A DNA stretch of 64,000 nt. Origin: Candidatus Margulisiibacteriota bacterium (lineage in GTDB: Bacteria; Margulisbacteria; Riflemargulisbacteria; GWF2-39-127). The position numbers and the translations under genes are program-made. Shown piece by piece: positions 1 to 7,411 of this stretch. The stretch is from assembly GCA_003242895.1 (NCBI GenBank), contig QKMY01000054.1, positions 1-64,000 on the forward strand, written 5' to 3'. Each line of letters opens with the position of its first letter. The stretch's first letter is position 1. The notes beneath the pieces are model-generated. The model did no database searches and was not told the origin of the DNA. It saw nothing but the letters and a program-made list of their open reading frames with translations.

Positions 1-108
1 AATCCTGCAGAATTAAAGAGAAAAATAGATAAAATACTGTTTGTGTTGGGTGAATTAAATAACAAAAAATATGAGCTAAAAACAATAGTTGCTGCTCAGA
101 ATGGTTAA
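1..108 (+). CDS. 3' end of an unidentified protein (truncated by window edge)
   Basis: Reading frame 1 is open from the first base to a TAA at 106-108 and gives 35 residues rich in Lys, Leu and Asn, ending in AAQNG. The amino-acid use looks like real coding sequence, but the piece is too short to place in a family. The gene begins outside the window. A purely chance open frame of this length is possible. Confidence 0.4.
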   Translation, partial: NPAELKRKIDKILFVLGELNNKKYELKTIVAAQNG

Positions 109-505
109 TAAAAATCAAAAAAGAAAGGAGGTGGAAAGTCAGGTTTTGATTTGATTTACTATTGTCTCCTACGGTCAGGTTTTAATTTGATTTGACACGA
201 AATTAAAAGCACCTGGTACGTTACAGGGGGATTTGAAGAAAGAGCTTCACCTGAGCCAAACTGAAAGTAAGCAGTACATAATTGTATGCAAATTCCTGGT
301 GGCTTTTTTAGAAAATGGTGAGCCGCATATATGGTTTGAGGCAAATTTAGTCATGAGCGCAACTCCTGTCAAGTGTGATATTTTATTGTAAATAAAAGGA
401 AATAAACGTGTTGACTATCTCGTTCATTTGCTTAAAATGCACACAGTAAAAAGGTCGAGTGTTAATCACTGGCTATAAACTTCTTGTGAAAGGGAGGTAA
501 TTATT
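109..505. other. Non-coding stretch with one 20-bp direct repeat
   Basis: I see no convincing gene here. The only structure is an imperfect direct repeat of 20 bases (138-157 and 174-193, one mismatch, starting GTCAGGTTTT) spaced 36 bases apart. A 61-codon minus-strand frame at 159-344 has no ribosome binding site and no family features. The last part carries the leader of the DUF2795 gene, with a strong Shine-Dalgarno GGGAGG near 492. Confidence 0.4.
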
Positions 506-694
506 ATGGTAAGTACCGCAATGGTTGAAAAGGCATTAGCTGGAATAGATTATCCAGCTGATAAAAGCAAAATGCTTCAGTTTGCAAAAGAACGTAACGC
601 ATCAAGTGAAGTCCTCGATGTTTTAAATAGAATGCAAGACCGTCAATATACAAGTGCTGCAGACTTGGCACGTGGTGTGGGCGAAGTAGAATAA
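506..694 (+). CDS. DUF2795 family small protein
   Basis: This 62-residue protein matches the DUF2795 pattern: an N-terminal LAGIDYPADK segment, a central acidic/helical part (SSEVLDVLNRM) and the closing DRQYTSAADLARGV. DUF2795 proteins are small helical proteins of unknown function, common in bacteria and often stand-alone. The start is fixed by GGGAGG a short distance upstream of the ATG. It is monocistronic: a perfect inverted repeat follows directly, and the next gene has its own ribosome binding site. No function can be assigned beyond the family. Confidence 0.8.
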   Translation: MVSTAMVEKALAGIDYPADKSKMLQFAKERNASSEVLDVLNRMQDRQYTSAADLARGVGEVE

Positions 695-703
695 TCTACC
701 TGC

Positions 704-736
704 GACATCCGGTGTGTTCCTATTGCACCGGATGTC
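704..736 (+). terminator. Hairpin terminator of the DUF2795 gene
   Basis: GACATCCGGTG (704-714) pairs perfectly with CACCGGATGTC (726-736) around an 11-base loop, about 10 bases after the stop codon. The downstream tail (CTGTATATTTTG) is only moderately T-rich, so it may be a weak terminator or an mRNA-stabilising hairpin. Confidence 0.6.
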
Positions 737-1077
737 CTGTATATTTTGTAAATTATTTCTCCTCATTCAAATAAACCTAAAATACAGTATTTCCTATAAT
801 TAAAACAAAGAATTTTAGTACACTTTCTGTTTGAAAAATGTTATAATAATTTTTGTCTAGGCAAGGCTATGACTGGATTTAACTGTCAGGAAAAGGAATT
901 GATCAGCTCTCTGGAAAGAATTGTAAAATGTTTCCTGCTCAGAGTTGAGCCAAACGTAAAAAGATTGAATTCTTGTTTACAACGCTGCCAAAACTTCACT
1001 TCATAAGCAAATGATAAAATATAAATAAATAATAAAGCAAAAATATTAATTTTTGCTTGAAAGGGAGAGATAGAATA
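737..1077. other. AT-rich intergenic region, no gene seen
   Basis: No frame in this stretch has both a ribosome binding site and protein-like composition. The region is AT-rich and presumably holds the promoter of the next gene, but I could not identify convincing -35/-10 boxes. The last 20 bases contain its Shine-Dalgarno, AAGGGAGAG. Confidence 0.3.
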
Positions 1078-1350
1078 ATGGAAAAACAAAATTATAGTGA
1101 TATATCGGAACAAGAAATATTCGCTACACCCTGGCTAGAAAAAGATATTGATAAAAAACATTCACTGGGCCTGATTCAGATTTATGGTTTGCTTCCGGAA
1201 GAAGACAAAAAAATCATGTTTAAGGATATACATGCGTACTACCAATATAAATATCCTGACAGGTTAGGCTATATTTATTATATGAAATTTATCTATGATT
1301 TTATGAAAATTGTAGTCGGAAATAAAGGAACGCTGGATATTAAACAGTAG
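1078..1350 (+). CDS. Hypothetical protein, 90 aa
   Basis: I do not recognise this gene. The ATG at 1078 sits behind AAGGGAGAG, a better start than the in-frame TTG at 1057. The product is 90 residues, soluble and rich in aromatic residues (an HAYYQYKYPDR segment followed by LGYIYYMKFIYDF), with a mixed charged N-terminus. There is no signal peptide and no cysteine. It is monocistronic and ends in a strong Rho-independent terminator, which supports a real, separately transcribed gene. Confidence 0.7.
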   Translation: MEKQNYSDISEQEIFATPWLEKDIDKKHSLGLIQIYGLLPEEDKKIMFKDIHAYYQYKYPDRLGYIYYMKFIYDFMKIVVGNKGTLDIKQ

Positions 1351-1376
1351 GATAGCTTTGTTTCTAATGACGCTAT

Positions 1377-1415
1377 AAAAACCAGGGAAATCAACGGTTC
1401 TCCCTGGTTTTTTTT
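1377..1415 (+). terminator. Rho-independent terminator
   Basis: The stem AACCAGGGA / TCCCTGGTT with a GC-rich core is followed directly by a run of eight or more T. It lies about 30 bases after the stop of the 1078 gene and is a canonical intrinsic terminator. Confidence 0.85.
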
Positions 1416-1511
1416 GCTGTTCCGATAGCTTAATAAATTACCTCTAGCGAGAATGTATAATTTTTTATACTATAGGTAAGTCAAAAAACTAAAATTAAAG
1501 AGGTGCAAATA

Positions 1512-1778
1512 ATGAGTATCTTCGAAATTATAATGCTACTATGTTTCGGAGCAGCTTGGCCGTTTTCAATATATAAATCATATACATCCCGGTCTACCCG
1601 AGGGAAAAGCATCGTTTTTCTGGTCATTGTTCTGATCGGGTATATCTCGGGAATGTTGCACAAAATCTATTTTTCTTATAATCCAGTTATTTATTTCTAT
1701 ATTTTCAATGCTTTCTTAGTATTGATTGACACACTGCTCTATATCAGAAATTACCTTCAGGAGAAAACCAGAAAGTAG
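1512..1778 (+). CDS. Small three-TM membrane protein (PQ-loop/SemiSWEET-like)
   Basis: The 88-residue product has three predicted membrane helices: roughly 4-20, 35-54 and 60-80. The segment GAAWPFSIYKSYTSRSTRGKS has the Pro-rich first helix plus basic loop seen in small bacterial PQ-loop/SemiSWEET-like membrane proteins, and the C-terminus closes with a positively charged tail. The start is taken as ATG 1512 because AGAGGTG lies 5-7 bases upstream; GTG at 1503 lies inside that ribosome binding site. Function and substrate are unknown. The PQ-loop assignment is an inference from the pattern. Confidence 0.65.
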   Translation: MSIFEIIMLLCFGAAWPFSIYKSYTSRSTRGKSIVFLVIVLIGYISGMLHKIYFSYNPVIYFYIFNAFLVLIDTLLYIRNYLQEKTRK

Positions 1779-1931
1779 GCAGTTTATAACTTTTTCTCGC
1801 ATGATACACTCTCAATTATGTTGTTATAGATTATCCTCATAAACATAATATTGCCAATTTCCTTACGAGAATTCTGCACTTATAATAAATAACAGAATAT
1901 TGTCAGGCAATTCAACAAAACCTTTCTATTC

Positions 1932-1973
1932 TTGACTTAAGTCAATTATTTCCAGGATTTTCCCTGTTAGAAT
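1932..1973 (+). promoter_or_regulatory. FNR-type box and -10 element (class II activator promoter)
   Basis: The perfect palindrome TTGACTTAAGTCAA (1932-1945) fits the FNR/FixK consensus TTGAY-N4-RTCAA. A -10 hexamer TAGAAT lies at 1968-1973, which puts the start of transcription near 1980. The box centre (1938.5) is then at about -41.5, the standard position for class II activation by Crp/Fnr proteins. The downstream gene starts at 2021 behind GGAGG. A Crp/Fnr regulator with an FNR-like recognition helix is encoded at 56578-57225 and is a candidate binder. Confidence 0.6.
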
Positions 1974-2020
1974 AAGAATACCTAATACAGCAAATCTGCT
2001 GATCAATCGGAGGAACTATA

Positions 2021-2194
2021 ATGGAAATCATAGAAGACCTTTTTAACTCACCGATAAAAAAGCTTATAGCTCAGTATCCTGATATAGAGAAATTAGTGAA
2101 ACAGGCAGCATTGCAATCCACAAGAAAGATTCCGATTAAGCAGGTCATTGTGAGCTTGAAAGGAGAAATTCTCGAGAATACGTGGCTCGATTAA
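2021..2194 (+). CDS. Small hypothetical protein, 57 aa, behind the FNR-type box
   Basis: ATG 2021 follows CGGAGGAAC at ideal spacing and opens a 57-codon frame ending in TAA at 2192. The protein is helical and amphipathic (MEIIEDLF, then IKKLIAQYPDIEKLVKQ) with a basic middle and an acidic end ...ENTWLD. I do not recognise a family. The strong ribosome binding site, the regulated-looking promoter and a downstream hairpin argue that it is real. The promoter arrangement suggests induction under low oxygen or by nitric oxide, which is inference. Confidence 0.6.
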   Translation: MEIIEDLFNSPIKKLIAQYPDIEKLVKQAALQSTRKIPIKQVIVSLKGEILENTWLD

Positions 2195-2280
2195 CCAATT
2201 CTATTGAAGCAAAACAAAAAACAATCTTCAAGCATCTCCTATTCTTTCATTGCAAGGAATATTGACGAATATGCATGTGT

Positions 2281-2311
2281 GATGCCATACTTGTATACAG
2301 GGTATGGTGTC
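2281..2311 (+). terminator. Possible terminator hairpin
   Basis: GATGCCATAC (2281-2290) can pair with GTATGGTGTC (2302-2311) through ten pairs including two G-T wobbles, followed by ATTTTCGTTT. It lies 87 bases after the stop of the 57-aa gene. Confidence 0.4.
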
Positions 2312-2733
2312 ATTTTCGTTTAGATCAAAAATACATTAATATTTATATAATTGCGCATTTTTTAAGTTATGGAGCAGCCCCCTGCATAAGCATCCTGACT
2401 TTCTGGTCCATAACCGCGTAACGCCTGGCTTATGATTGCTTCCATATGTGGCATGGCACATAAACCTAAGATATTTATAAACTTATTATTTTGCCTCTGG
2501 AGGTTTTTTCCCAGAATTAATCGAAGTCAATGATTCTGTTCATCTTAATTTTTATAAATTTTTGCACTCCTTAAGGCAACTTGGAGAATTAGTAGTTTTT
2601 TTATCTCTAATACCGTATTCATCGGCTTTTGTATATGTGCATGGTTCTCTTGAGAGCTATTCATGCACATCGTTATATCGTTACTTAACATATCTTAAAG
2701 GTAAGAAAAATAATTTTTTTATAAGGAATGAAT
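2312..2733. other. Intergenic region with a nested inverted repeat
   Basis: No gene is supported here. A 9-bp perfect inverted repeat (ATGTGCATG 2635-2643, CATGCACAT 2662-2670) encloses a second short repeat (TCTCTT/GAGAG), about 65-100 bases before the beta-lactamase-fold gene. It could be an mRNA hairpin or an operator. A 64-codon frame at 2562-2756 begins with TTG, has no ribosome binding site and overlaps the real gene, so I did not call it. Confidence 0.35.
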
Positions 2734-3741
2734 ATGGAAAACTATATCGTCAATAATGATAGCTGCAGAAAAGCTTTTCCTAAAAAAAGAATACTTACAA
2801 TAATCTGGATCAGTTTATGTTTAATTATATTTGCTGTATTTATTGAGTTTAATTCGGTATTTCCGGAAAATGAGCTTTTAGCAAGCGAGAGCAAATCCTG
2901 GCTCTTGGAGATCCATGATTCTATTACAACACAAATAGATAAATACGCCCTGCCCGGAGGGATAGTGGGTGTGTCAATTAAGGACCTTACGACCGGCGAA
3001 TATTTTTCTATAAATGGTGATGTGCAGTTTAATCCGGCAAGTGTTATAAAAGTTCCTGTTATGGTAGAAGCTTTTCACCAAATGGCGCTTGGTAGAATAT
3101 CCATGGATGAGAAACTTTTTTTACACCAGCAAAACAAGATCCAGGGTTCCGGAAGCATACAATATTTGCCTAACGGGTCGGTTTTTACTGTCAAAAGATT
3201 GATTAATCTAATGATCACTGACAGCGATAACACAGCAACTAATATGCTCATTTGCCGATTAGGCACAAAAAACATCAACCAATATATGCGAAAAGTAGGT
3301 CTCCGGCATACCGTATTAAAAGATCCGACAATGTTTTGTAAATTGCCTGGTAAATATAACCTTACTTCACCAAATGATATGTTAATGCTTCTTGAGAAAA
3401 TGTATAAGGGAGAGCTCGTGAGTGCTGACGCCTCAAAACAAATGTTAGATATTATGAAGGCTCAACTCCATAAATGGGGAATTCAGCGCTTTTTACCGGC
3501 TTCTGCAATCGTTGCCAATAAAACCGGATCATTAGATTTTGTAAGAAATGATATCGGAATTATTCTCGATAAAAAACATCCGTATATCTTGTCTATTTTT
3601 TCAAAACAGCTACCATCAAATTATTATGGAAGCGTGCTGGTTGGCTCTATCTCAAAGGTAATATTCGATAGGAGAATGCAACTAAACGGGAAAATGCCTT
3701 CACGGAATGGTAAAAATTACTATACAAGATATGGCGGATAA
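2734..3741 (+). CDS. Membrane-anchored class A beta-lactamase-fold serine hydrolase
   Basis: The protein (335 aa) has one N-terminal membrane anchor (about residues 20-39) and an outward-facing serine acyltransferase domain. The class A/PBP motifs are present in order: S-V-I-K (SxxK, in NPASVIKVPVMV), S-D-N (ITDSDNTATN) and K-T-G (NKTGSL). The omega-loop segment between SDN and KTG (DPTMFCKLPGKYNLTSPNDM) lacks the ExxLN deacylation glutamate, so a penicillin-binding or peptidoglycan role is more likely than resistance. ATG 2734 is preferred to ATG 2728 because AAGGA is six bases upstream. The next two genes, a deacetylase and UppP, also act on the cell envelope. Confidence 0.8.
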   Translation: MENYIVNNDSCRKAFPKKRILTIIWISLCLIIFAVFIEFNSVFPENELLASESKSWLLEIHDSITTQIDKYALPGGIVGVSIKDLTTGEYFSINGDVQFNPASVIKVPVMVEAFHQMALGRISMDEKLFLHQQNKIQGSGSIQYLPNGSVFTVKRLINLMITDSDNTATNMLICRLGTKNINQYMRKVGLRHTVLKDPTMFCKLPGKYNLTSPNDMLMLLEKMYKGELVSADASKQMLDIMKAQLHKWGIQRFLPASAIVANKTGSLDFVRNDIGIILDKKHPYILSIFSKQLPSNYYGSVLVGSISKVIFDRRMQLNGKMPSRNGKNYYTRYGG

Positions 3742-3890
3742 ATAGAAAGTATATTACAATATAACCGCTTTTTCTTTTTGGAAATATAAAGTCGGAAATA
3801 GCCGGATTATTTTTTACATCAGAGAATCTATGAAGATCTTTGCTAAATTAAGGAATAATTCATTGTTGAACACAAGAAGGATGGATTGTA

Positions 3891-4589
3891 ATGAGAAAAT
3901 GTTTAGCTGGAGCTGTATTGTTGCTGTTGCTCGGAACGCACGCTGGTTTTGCTGAAAGTTATGAGCCTATCTGGAGAGTGAACACCACGAACCTAGTCAT
4001 AGCCTTAACTTTTGACGATGGCCCGAAACCTGAATATTCAATCCCGGTCCTTGATATTTTAGATAAATATTGTATTAAAGCAACTTTTTTTATTGTTGGG
4101 AAAATGGCGAAAATCTACCCGGATACCGTTTACCGCATGGCAATATCAGGGCATGAGGTAGGGAATCATACCTTTTCGCATGTCCGCCTGGATACCGTTT
4201 TTAGTCCCCAGGAAATTGAAGACGAGCTGAAGTTAACAAACCAGATAATTGAAAAAATTACAGGGTCCAAACCAAAATACTTCAGACCCCCGGGAGGCAG
4301 GTTCAATCAGTTTGTTATTCAAACTGCGTTTGAAACCGGCCTTAAACAAATTAACTGGAGCCTAACCGCGGCCGATTATATTCCTTTCAGCATCATACCG
4401 GTAGCAAATCAGGATAATTCCGAAAAAATTGTTGAACGGGTTATCTCTCAAACGAGGCCGGGTTCGATAATCCTGCTGCATAATGGCGGGAATGATGTCG
4501 AAAAAGCGTTGCCAAAGATAATTGAACAGCTTCGCCAGAAGGGGTTCAAGTTTGTTACTATATCTGAGTTGCTTGGAAACAACTCATGA
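3891..4589 (+). CDS. Secreted polysaccharide deacetylase (NodB domain)
   Basis: This 232-residue protein starts with a cleavable signal peptide (MRKCLAGAVLLLLLGTHAGF) followed by a complete NodB domain. The motifs are TFDDGP (D42, D43), the metal-binding HTFSH (H93, H97), RPPGG and LLHNG near the C-terminus. Family members remove N-acetyl groups from peptidoglycan, chitin-like or exopolysaccharide chains in the periplasm. It lies between a PBP-like serine hydrolase and uppP, so a peptidoglycan substrate is the best guess. The start is supported by AAGGATGG upstream. Confidence 0.88.
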   Translation: MRKCLAGAVLLLLLGTHAGFAESYEPIWRVNTTNLVIALTFDDGPKPEYSIPVLDILDKYCIKATFFIVGKMAKIYPDTVYRMAISGHEVGNHTFSHVRLDTVFSPQEIEDELKLTNQIIEKITGSKPKYFRPPGGRFNQFVIQTAFETGLKQINWSLTAADYIPFSIIPVANQDNSEKIVERVISQTRPGSIILLHNGGNDVEKALPKIIEQLRQKGFKFVTISELLGNNS

Positions 4590-4735
4590 GATTGAATGGT
4601 TAATTGATGCAGGATTGGGTTAATTAATAGTCTGTAAACTTAATTTTTTTTTAGCCTGCAAGATAAGAAAGAACAAAAGACGTTTGCTTGCTGCACGTAC
4701 TGGGGCTGAATTGAGCTAAAGGAGGTTTTTCAGTT

Positions 4736-5560
4736 ATGGTAGAAGTTATCTTATTATTGAAAGCGGCATTTTTGGGAATCGTTGAAGGAATAACGGAATT
4801 CCTGCCTATCAGCAGTACGGGACATATGATTCTCGTCGATCACTATGTCAAACTTTCGAACAATCATAGTTTCACAACAGCTTTCGAAGTGATTATTCAA
4901 TTAGGGGCAATTTTATCAGTAGTCGTCTATTTCTGGAACAAGCTCTGGCCGTTCAGCGGAACTCGTACAGAGAGAACAGAAACCTGGCAAATATGGTTTA
5001 AGGTGTTAGTCGCGGTATTGCCTGCCATAGTAATAGGGTTAAAATTCGATGATTTGATTGAAGAAAAGCTGTTTAATGCTACAACAGTATCGATAGCATT
5101 AATTTTTTATGGCATTATATTAATACTTATCGAAATATATAATAAAAAGAAAAACTCATTTGCGATTACTAATGTTCGAAATATCGGTTACGACAAAGCC
5201 TTTATGATCGGGATATTTCAATGTCTCGCAATGGTTCCCGGGACATCACGTTCGGCATCAACGATTATTGGCGGGATATTATTAGGACTTAATCGTGCTG
5301 TTGCCGCTGAATTTTCATTCTTCCTGGCAATCCCGACAATGATGGGTGCCACACTGCTAAAAATAATCAAAGAAGGCTTTTCTTTTAGTGTTATTGAGTG
5401 GATTTCTATAGCCTGCGGATTCGTTGTTTCTTTTGTCGTGGCTTTTGCAGTGATCAAGTTATTCATGGAATATATTAAAACTAAGGACTTCAAAATTTTT
5501 GGATACTATCGAATAGGTCTGGGAATTGTAATCCTGTGGCTACTTTTTTTCAATCATTAA
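4736..5560 (+). CDS. uppP: Undecaprenyl-diphosphatase UppP/BacA
   Basis: The 274-residue integral membrane protein carries both UppP signatures: the Glu-rich EGITEFLPISSTGH segment (residues 17-30) and PGTSRS (168-173), which hold the catalytic residues. It dephosphorylates undecaprenyl diphosphate to recycle the lipid carrier for peptidoglycan and O-antigen synthesis. Length and membrane topology are normal. GGAGG lies at the proper distance from ATG 4736. A short GC-rich inverted repeat (GGCGT/ACGCC) just after the stop may terminate transcription before the convergent gene. Confidence 0.93.
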   Translation: MVEVILLLKAAFLGIVEGITEFLPISSTGHMILVDHYVKLSNNHSFTTAFEVIIQLGAILSVVVYFWNKLWPFSGTRTERTETWQIWFKVLVAVLPAIVIGLKFDDLIEEKLFNATTVSIALIFYGIILILIEIYNKKKNSFAITNVRNIGYDKAFMIGIFQCLAMVPGTSRSASTIIGGILLGLNRAVAAEFSFFLAIPTMMGATLLKIIKEGFSFSVIEWISIACGFVVSFVVAFAVIKLFMEYIKTKDFKIFGYYRIGLGIVILWLLFFNH

Positions 5561-5618
5561 ATTGCAGTTGGGGCGTACCTTGGCACGCCGCCCACTGGTC
5601 TGTTGGAATAATCCGGAG

Positions 5619-6413
5619 TTAAAAATCTCCCCAGTTAAAAGACAGAGAATAAACAAGATTCCGAAGCCTAAGACCGCTTTCGAAGTCATCGGCTATAAAG
5701 CTGCCTTTTCTATCGCTTGAAATATCCTGTGATAACAAATATGATCCTGATAATCGTATTGCAACTTCGTTATTAAAAATGAACTGTATTCCCGTTTTTG
5801 GTTCAATAACCCAGAACAATTTTGAATACATGTTTTTCTCTGATAATAAGTTTAATTTGCCTGCTCCGATTAAAGACCCGCAGAACAGCGAACATGCAGG
5901 TATTCCCATCGGTATTTGATAGAGGAAATCGAGTCCGCCGTAAAAAATAAATAAAGATCCTTTTTTATCACTGTAACCTGTTTCCATGTATCCCCCTGAA
6001 GCTGCACCTCCGAAGTAAAAATTTTTGCCAATAAGTTGATATCCTCCAATTCCTAAGAAAATGATCGAAGAATTTTTAAATGACGGAACGCAATTAGCGG
6101 TAAATTGTTCATTAATTAACGATTTTTGAAAAGATTGGAGGGGGACATATTTCATAAACAGTTCCCCATTCTCTTTCCTTCTGTTATCTAGCCAGGACGT
6201 GTGTTCGAAGTAAGCGCTGGGGATTATATTGGATTCCTGATTTTTGTTTGCTACGCTATCTCTGGGAAGTAAATAATGGTTGTCCTCCGCACCTTGTTGG
6301 GTGTTTATAGGATTTTCTATCTGGTCGTAATTTTGGTTTTCATTATAAGCATAGGAATTAATGGACGATAAAACTATGAGTAACAGTAAAGAAAATCTTA
6401 GTTTATATTGCAT
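5619..6413 (-). CDS. Secreted protein, probable outer-membrane beta-barrel
   Basis: The 264-residue product has a signal peptide (MQYKLRFSLLLLIVLSSINSYAY). The C-terminal half alternates hydrophobic and polar residues, is rich in Gly, Tyr and Phe (LGIGGYQLIGKNFYFGGAASGGYMETGY) and ends in Phe (LVYSLSFNWGDF), the usual C-terminal pattern of outer-membrane beta-barrels. The N-terminal 90 residues are polar and probably disordered. The start is ATG 6413, with the G-run GGGGGGAG six bases upstream, rather than the ATG six codons earlier. I cannot assign a specific family or cargo. Confidence 0.65.
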   Translation of the reverse strand: MQYKLRFSLLLLIVLSSINSYAYNENQNYDQIENPINTQQGAEDNHYLLPRDSVANKNQESNIIPSAYFEHTSWLDNRRKENGELFMKYVPLQSFQKSLINEQFTANCVPSFKNSSIIFLGIGGYQLIGKNFYFGGAASGGYMETGYSDKKGSLFIFYGGLDFLYQIPMGIPACSLFCGSLIGAGKLNLLSEKNMYSKLFWVIEPKTGIQFIFNNEVAIRLSGSYLLSQDISSDRKGSFIADDFESGLRLRNLVYSLSFNWGDF

Positions 6414-6615
6414 CGTACTCCCCCCCATCATACTTTAATTGCAGGGATTGTATCAAATACGACAGCCACTTACAATAAACTGATAACGAAGGTAATATCA
6501 GGAAAAAGGAGAAATCTGACTATTTCAAGGATGATTGGTATTTGCACCACCACGTCGTTCAACCCGGATAATTCTTTGATTCTAAATGAGCCTTAATTTT
6601 GATTTCTACAAATAG

Positions 6616-6647
6616 AAAGGGAACAGAAAGAAGCCTCTGTTCCCTTT
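6616..6647 (-). terminator. Rho-independent terminator
   Basis: AAAGGGAACAG (6616-6626) and CTGTTCCCTTT (6637-6647) form a perfect 11-bp stem with a 10-base loop. Read on the minus strand it lies just past the stop of the 6669-7229 gene and is followed by TTTCTATTTG. Confidence 0.75.
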
Positions 6648-6668
6648 TGTTGAACTTCAGAACAAAGC

Positions 6669-7229
6669 CTATCTGGCTCTTTCTGGTTTTCTCTCCTGCA
6701 GGTCCCCATTCTTTCTTTGCTGTCCGCGTTGATCTTTCTGGTTACGGCCGCCGGTCCGTAATGTCTCTTCAGCCCGCTCTGCGCCGGAAAAAACATCCCG
6801 AGCCTTCTGCTGGAGTGTATTCAAATCAGCAGCATTGACCCCGTCCTTAGCTGCGCTGATTGCAGCTTCTACATCATTCCTGGCACTCTCGATTGCATCA
6901 GCCATAGGAGTGTTATTATTCTTGCTCTGCTGGTCCAGATAATTAAATACCCCGACCTGCCCACCTTGTTCCTTCGGTCCTTCAAGGATATTAAGAGCTT
7001 TTACAAGATTATCTCTTCCAGCTTGCAGTGTAGTCGCCTTGAATGCCAAAGTGGCAAATTCCTGAACGGAATTTAACGCACCCATAGCACCCTTGACACT
7101 GTTTATCCGCACTTGATCTTTTTGCTTAGTACCATCTTGCGCCTTTGTTCCCTGCTGCATCGTATCCTGTGCAAATCCTACCGTCGAAAAAACCCCGATT
7201 ATTGCAATGGCTATTATAAGATTTTTCAT
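6669..7229 (-). CDS. Secreted hypothetical protein, Gln/Lys-rich, 186 aa
   Basis: A clear signal peptide (MKNLIIAIAIIGVFSTVGFAQ) is followed by an alpha-helical, Ala/Gln-rich body without membrane segments and a basic, disordered tail (GRNQKDQRGQQRKNGD and onward). There are no cysteines. The family is unknown to me; the helical body could be a small periplasmic chaperone or adaptor. AAAGGGGG lies upstream of the ATG. It is monocistronic with its own terminator. Confidence 0.65.
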   Translation of the reverse strand: MKNLIIAIAIIGVFSTVGFAQDTMQQGTKAQDGTKQKDQVRINSVKGAMGALNSVQEFATLAFKATTLQAGRDNLVKALNILEGPKEQGGQVGVFNYLDQQSKNNNTPMADAIESARNDVEAAISAAKDGVNAADLNTLQQKARDVFSGAERAEETLRTGGRNQKDQRGQQRKNGDLQERKPERAR

Positions 7230-7411
7230 GACTTACCCCCTTTTCATACATTTTTATAAAAATTATTAGCTCTTGTAATGGATACTACTTCTGTCATAGA
7301 GAACGGTCAACTATTTCTGTTTCCCGCTATTTTCCTCCAATCGGTCACACTTTCAGAGGAACTTAGATGAGCATTAAGTATCCATTGATCCATCAAACTA
7401 ACTAATGCTAG

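Noticed and set aside
2562-2756. 64-codon open frame overlapping the beta-lactamase-fold gene
   Set aside because: It starts with TTG without a Shine-Dalgarno and overlaps the well supported gene start.
7385-7396. TTGAT-CC-ATCAA palindrome as a second FNR box
   Set aside because: The half-sites are spaced by two bases instead of four, and no promoter follows at a suitable distance.
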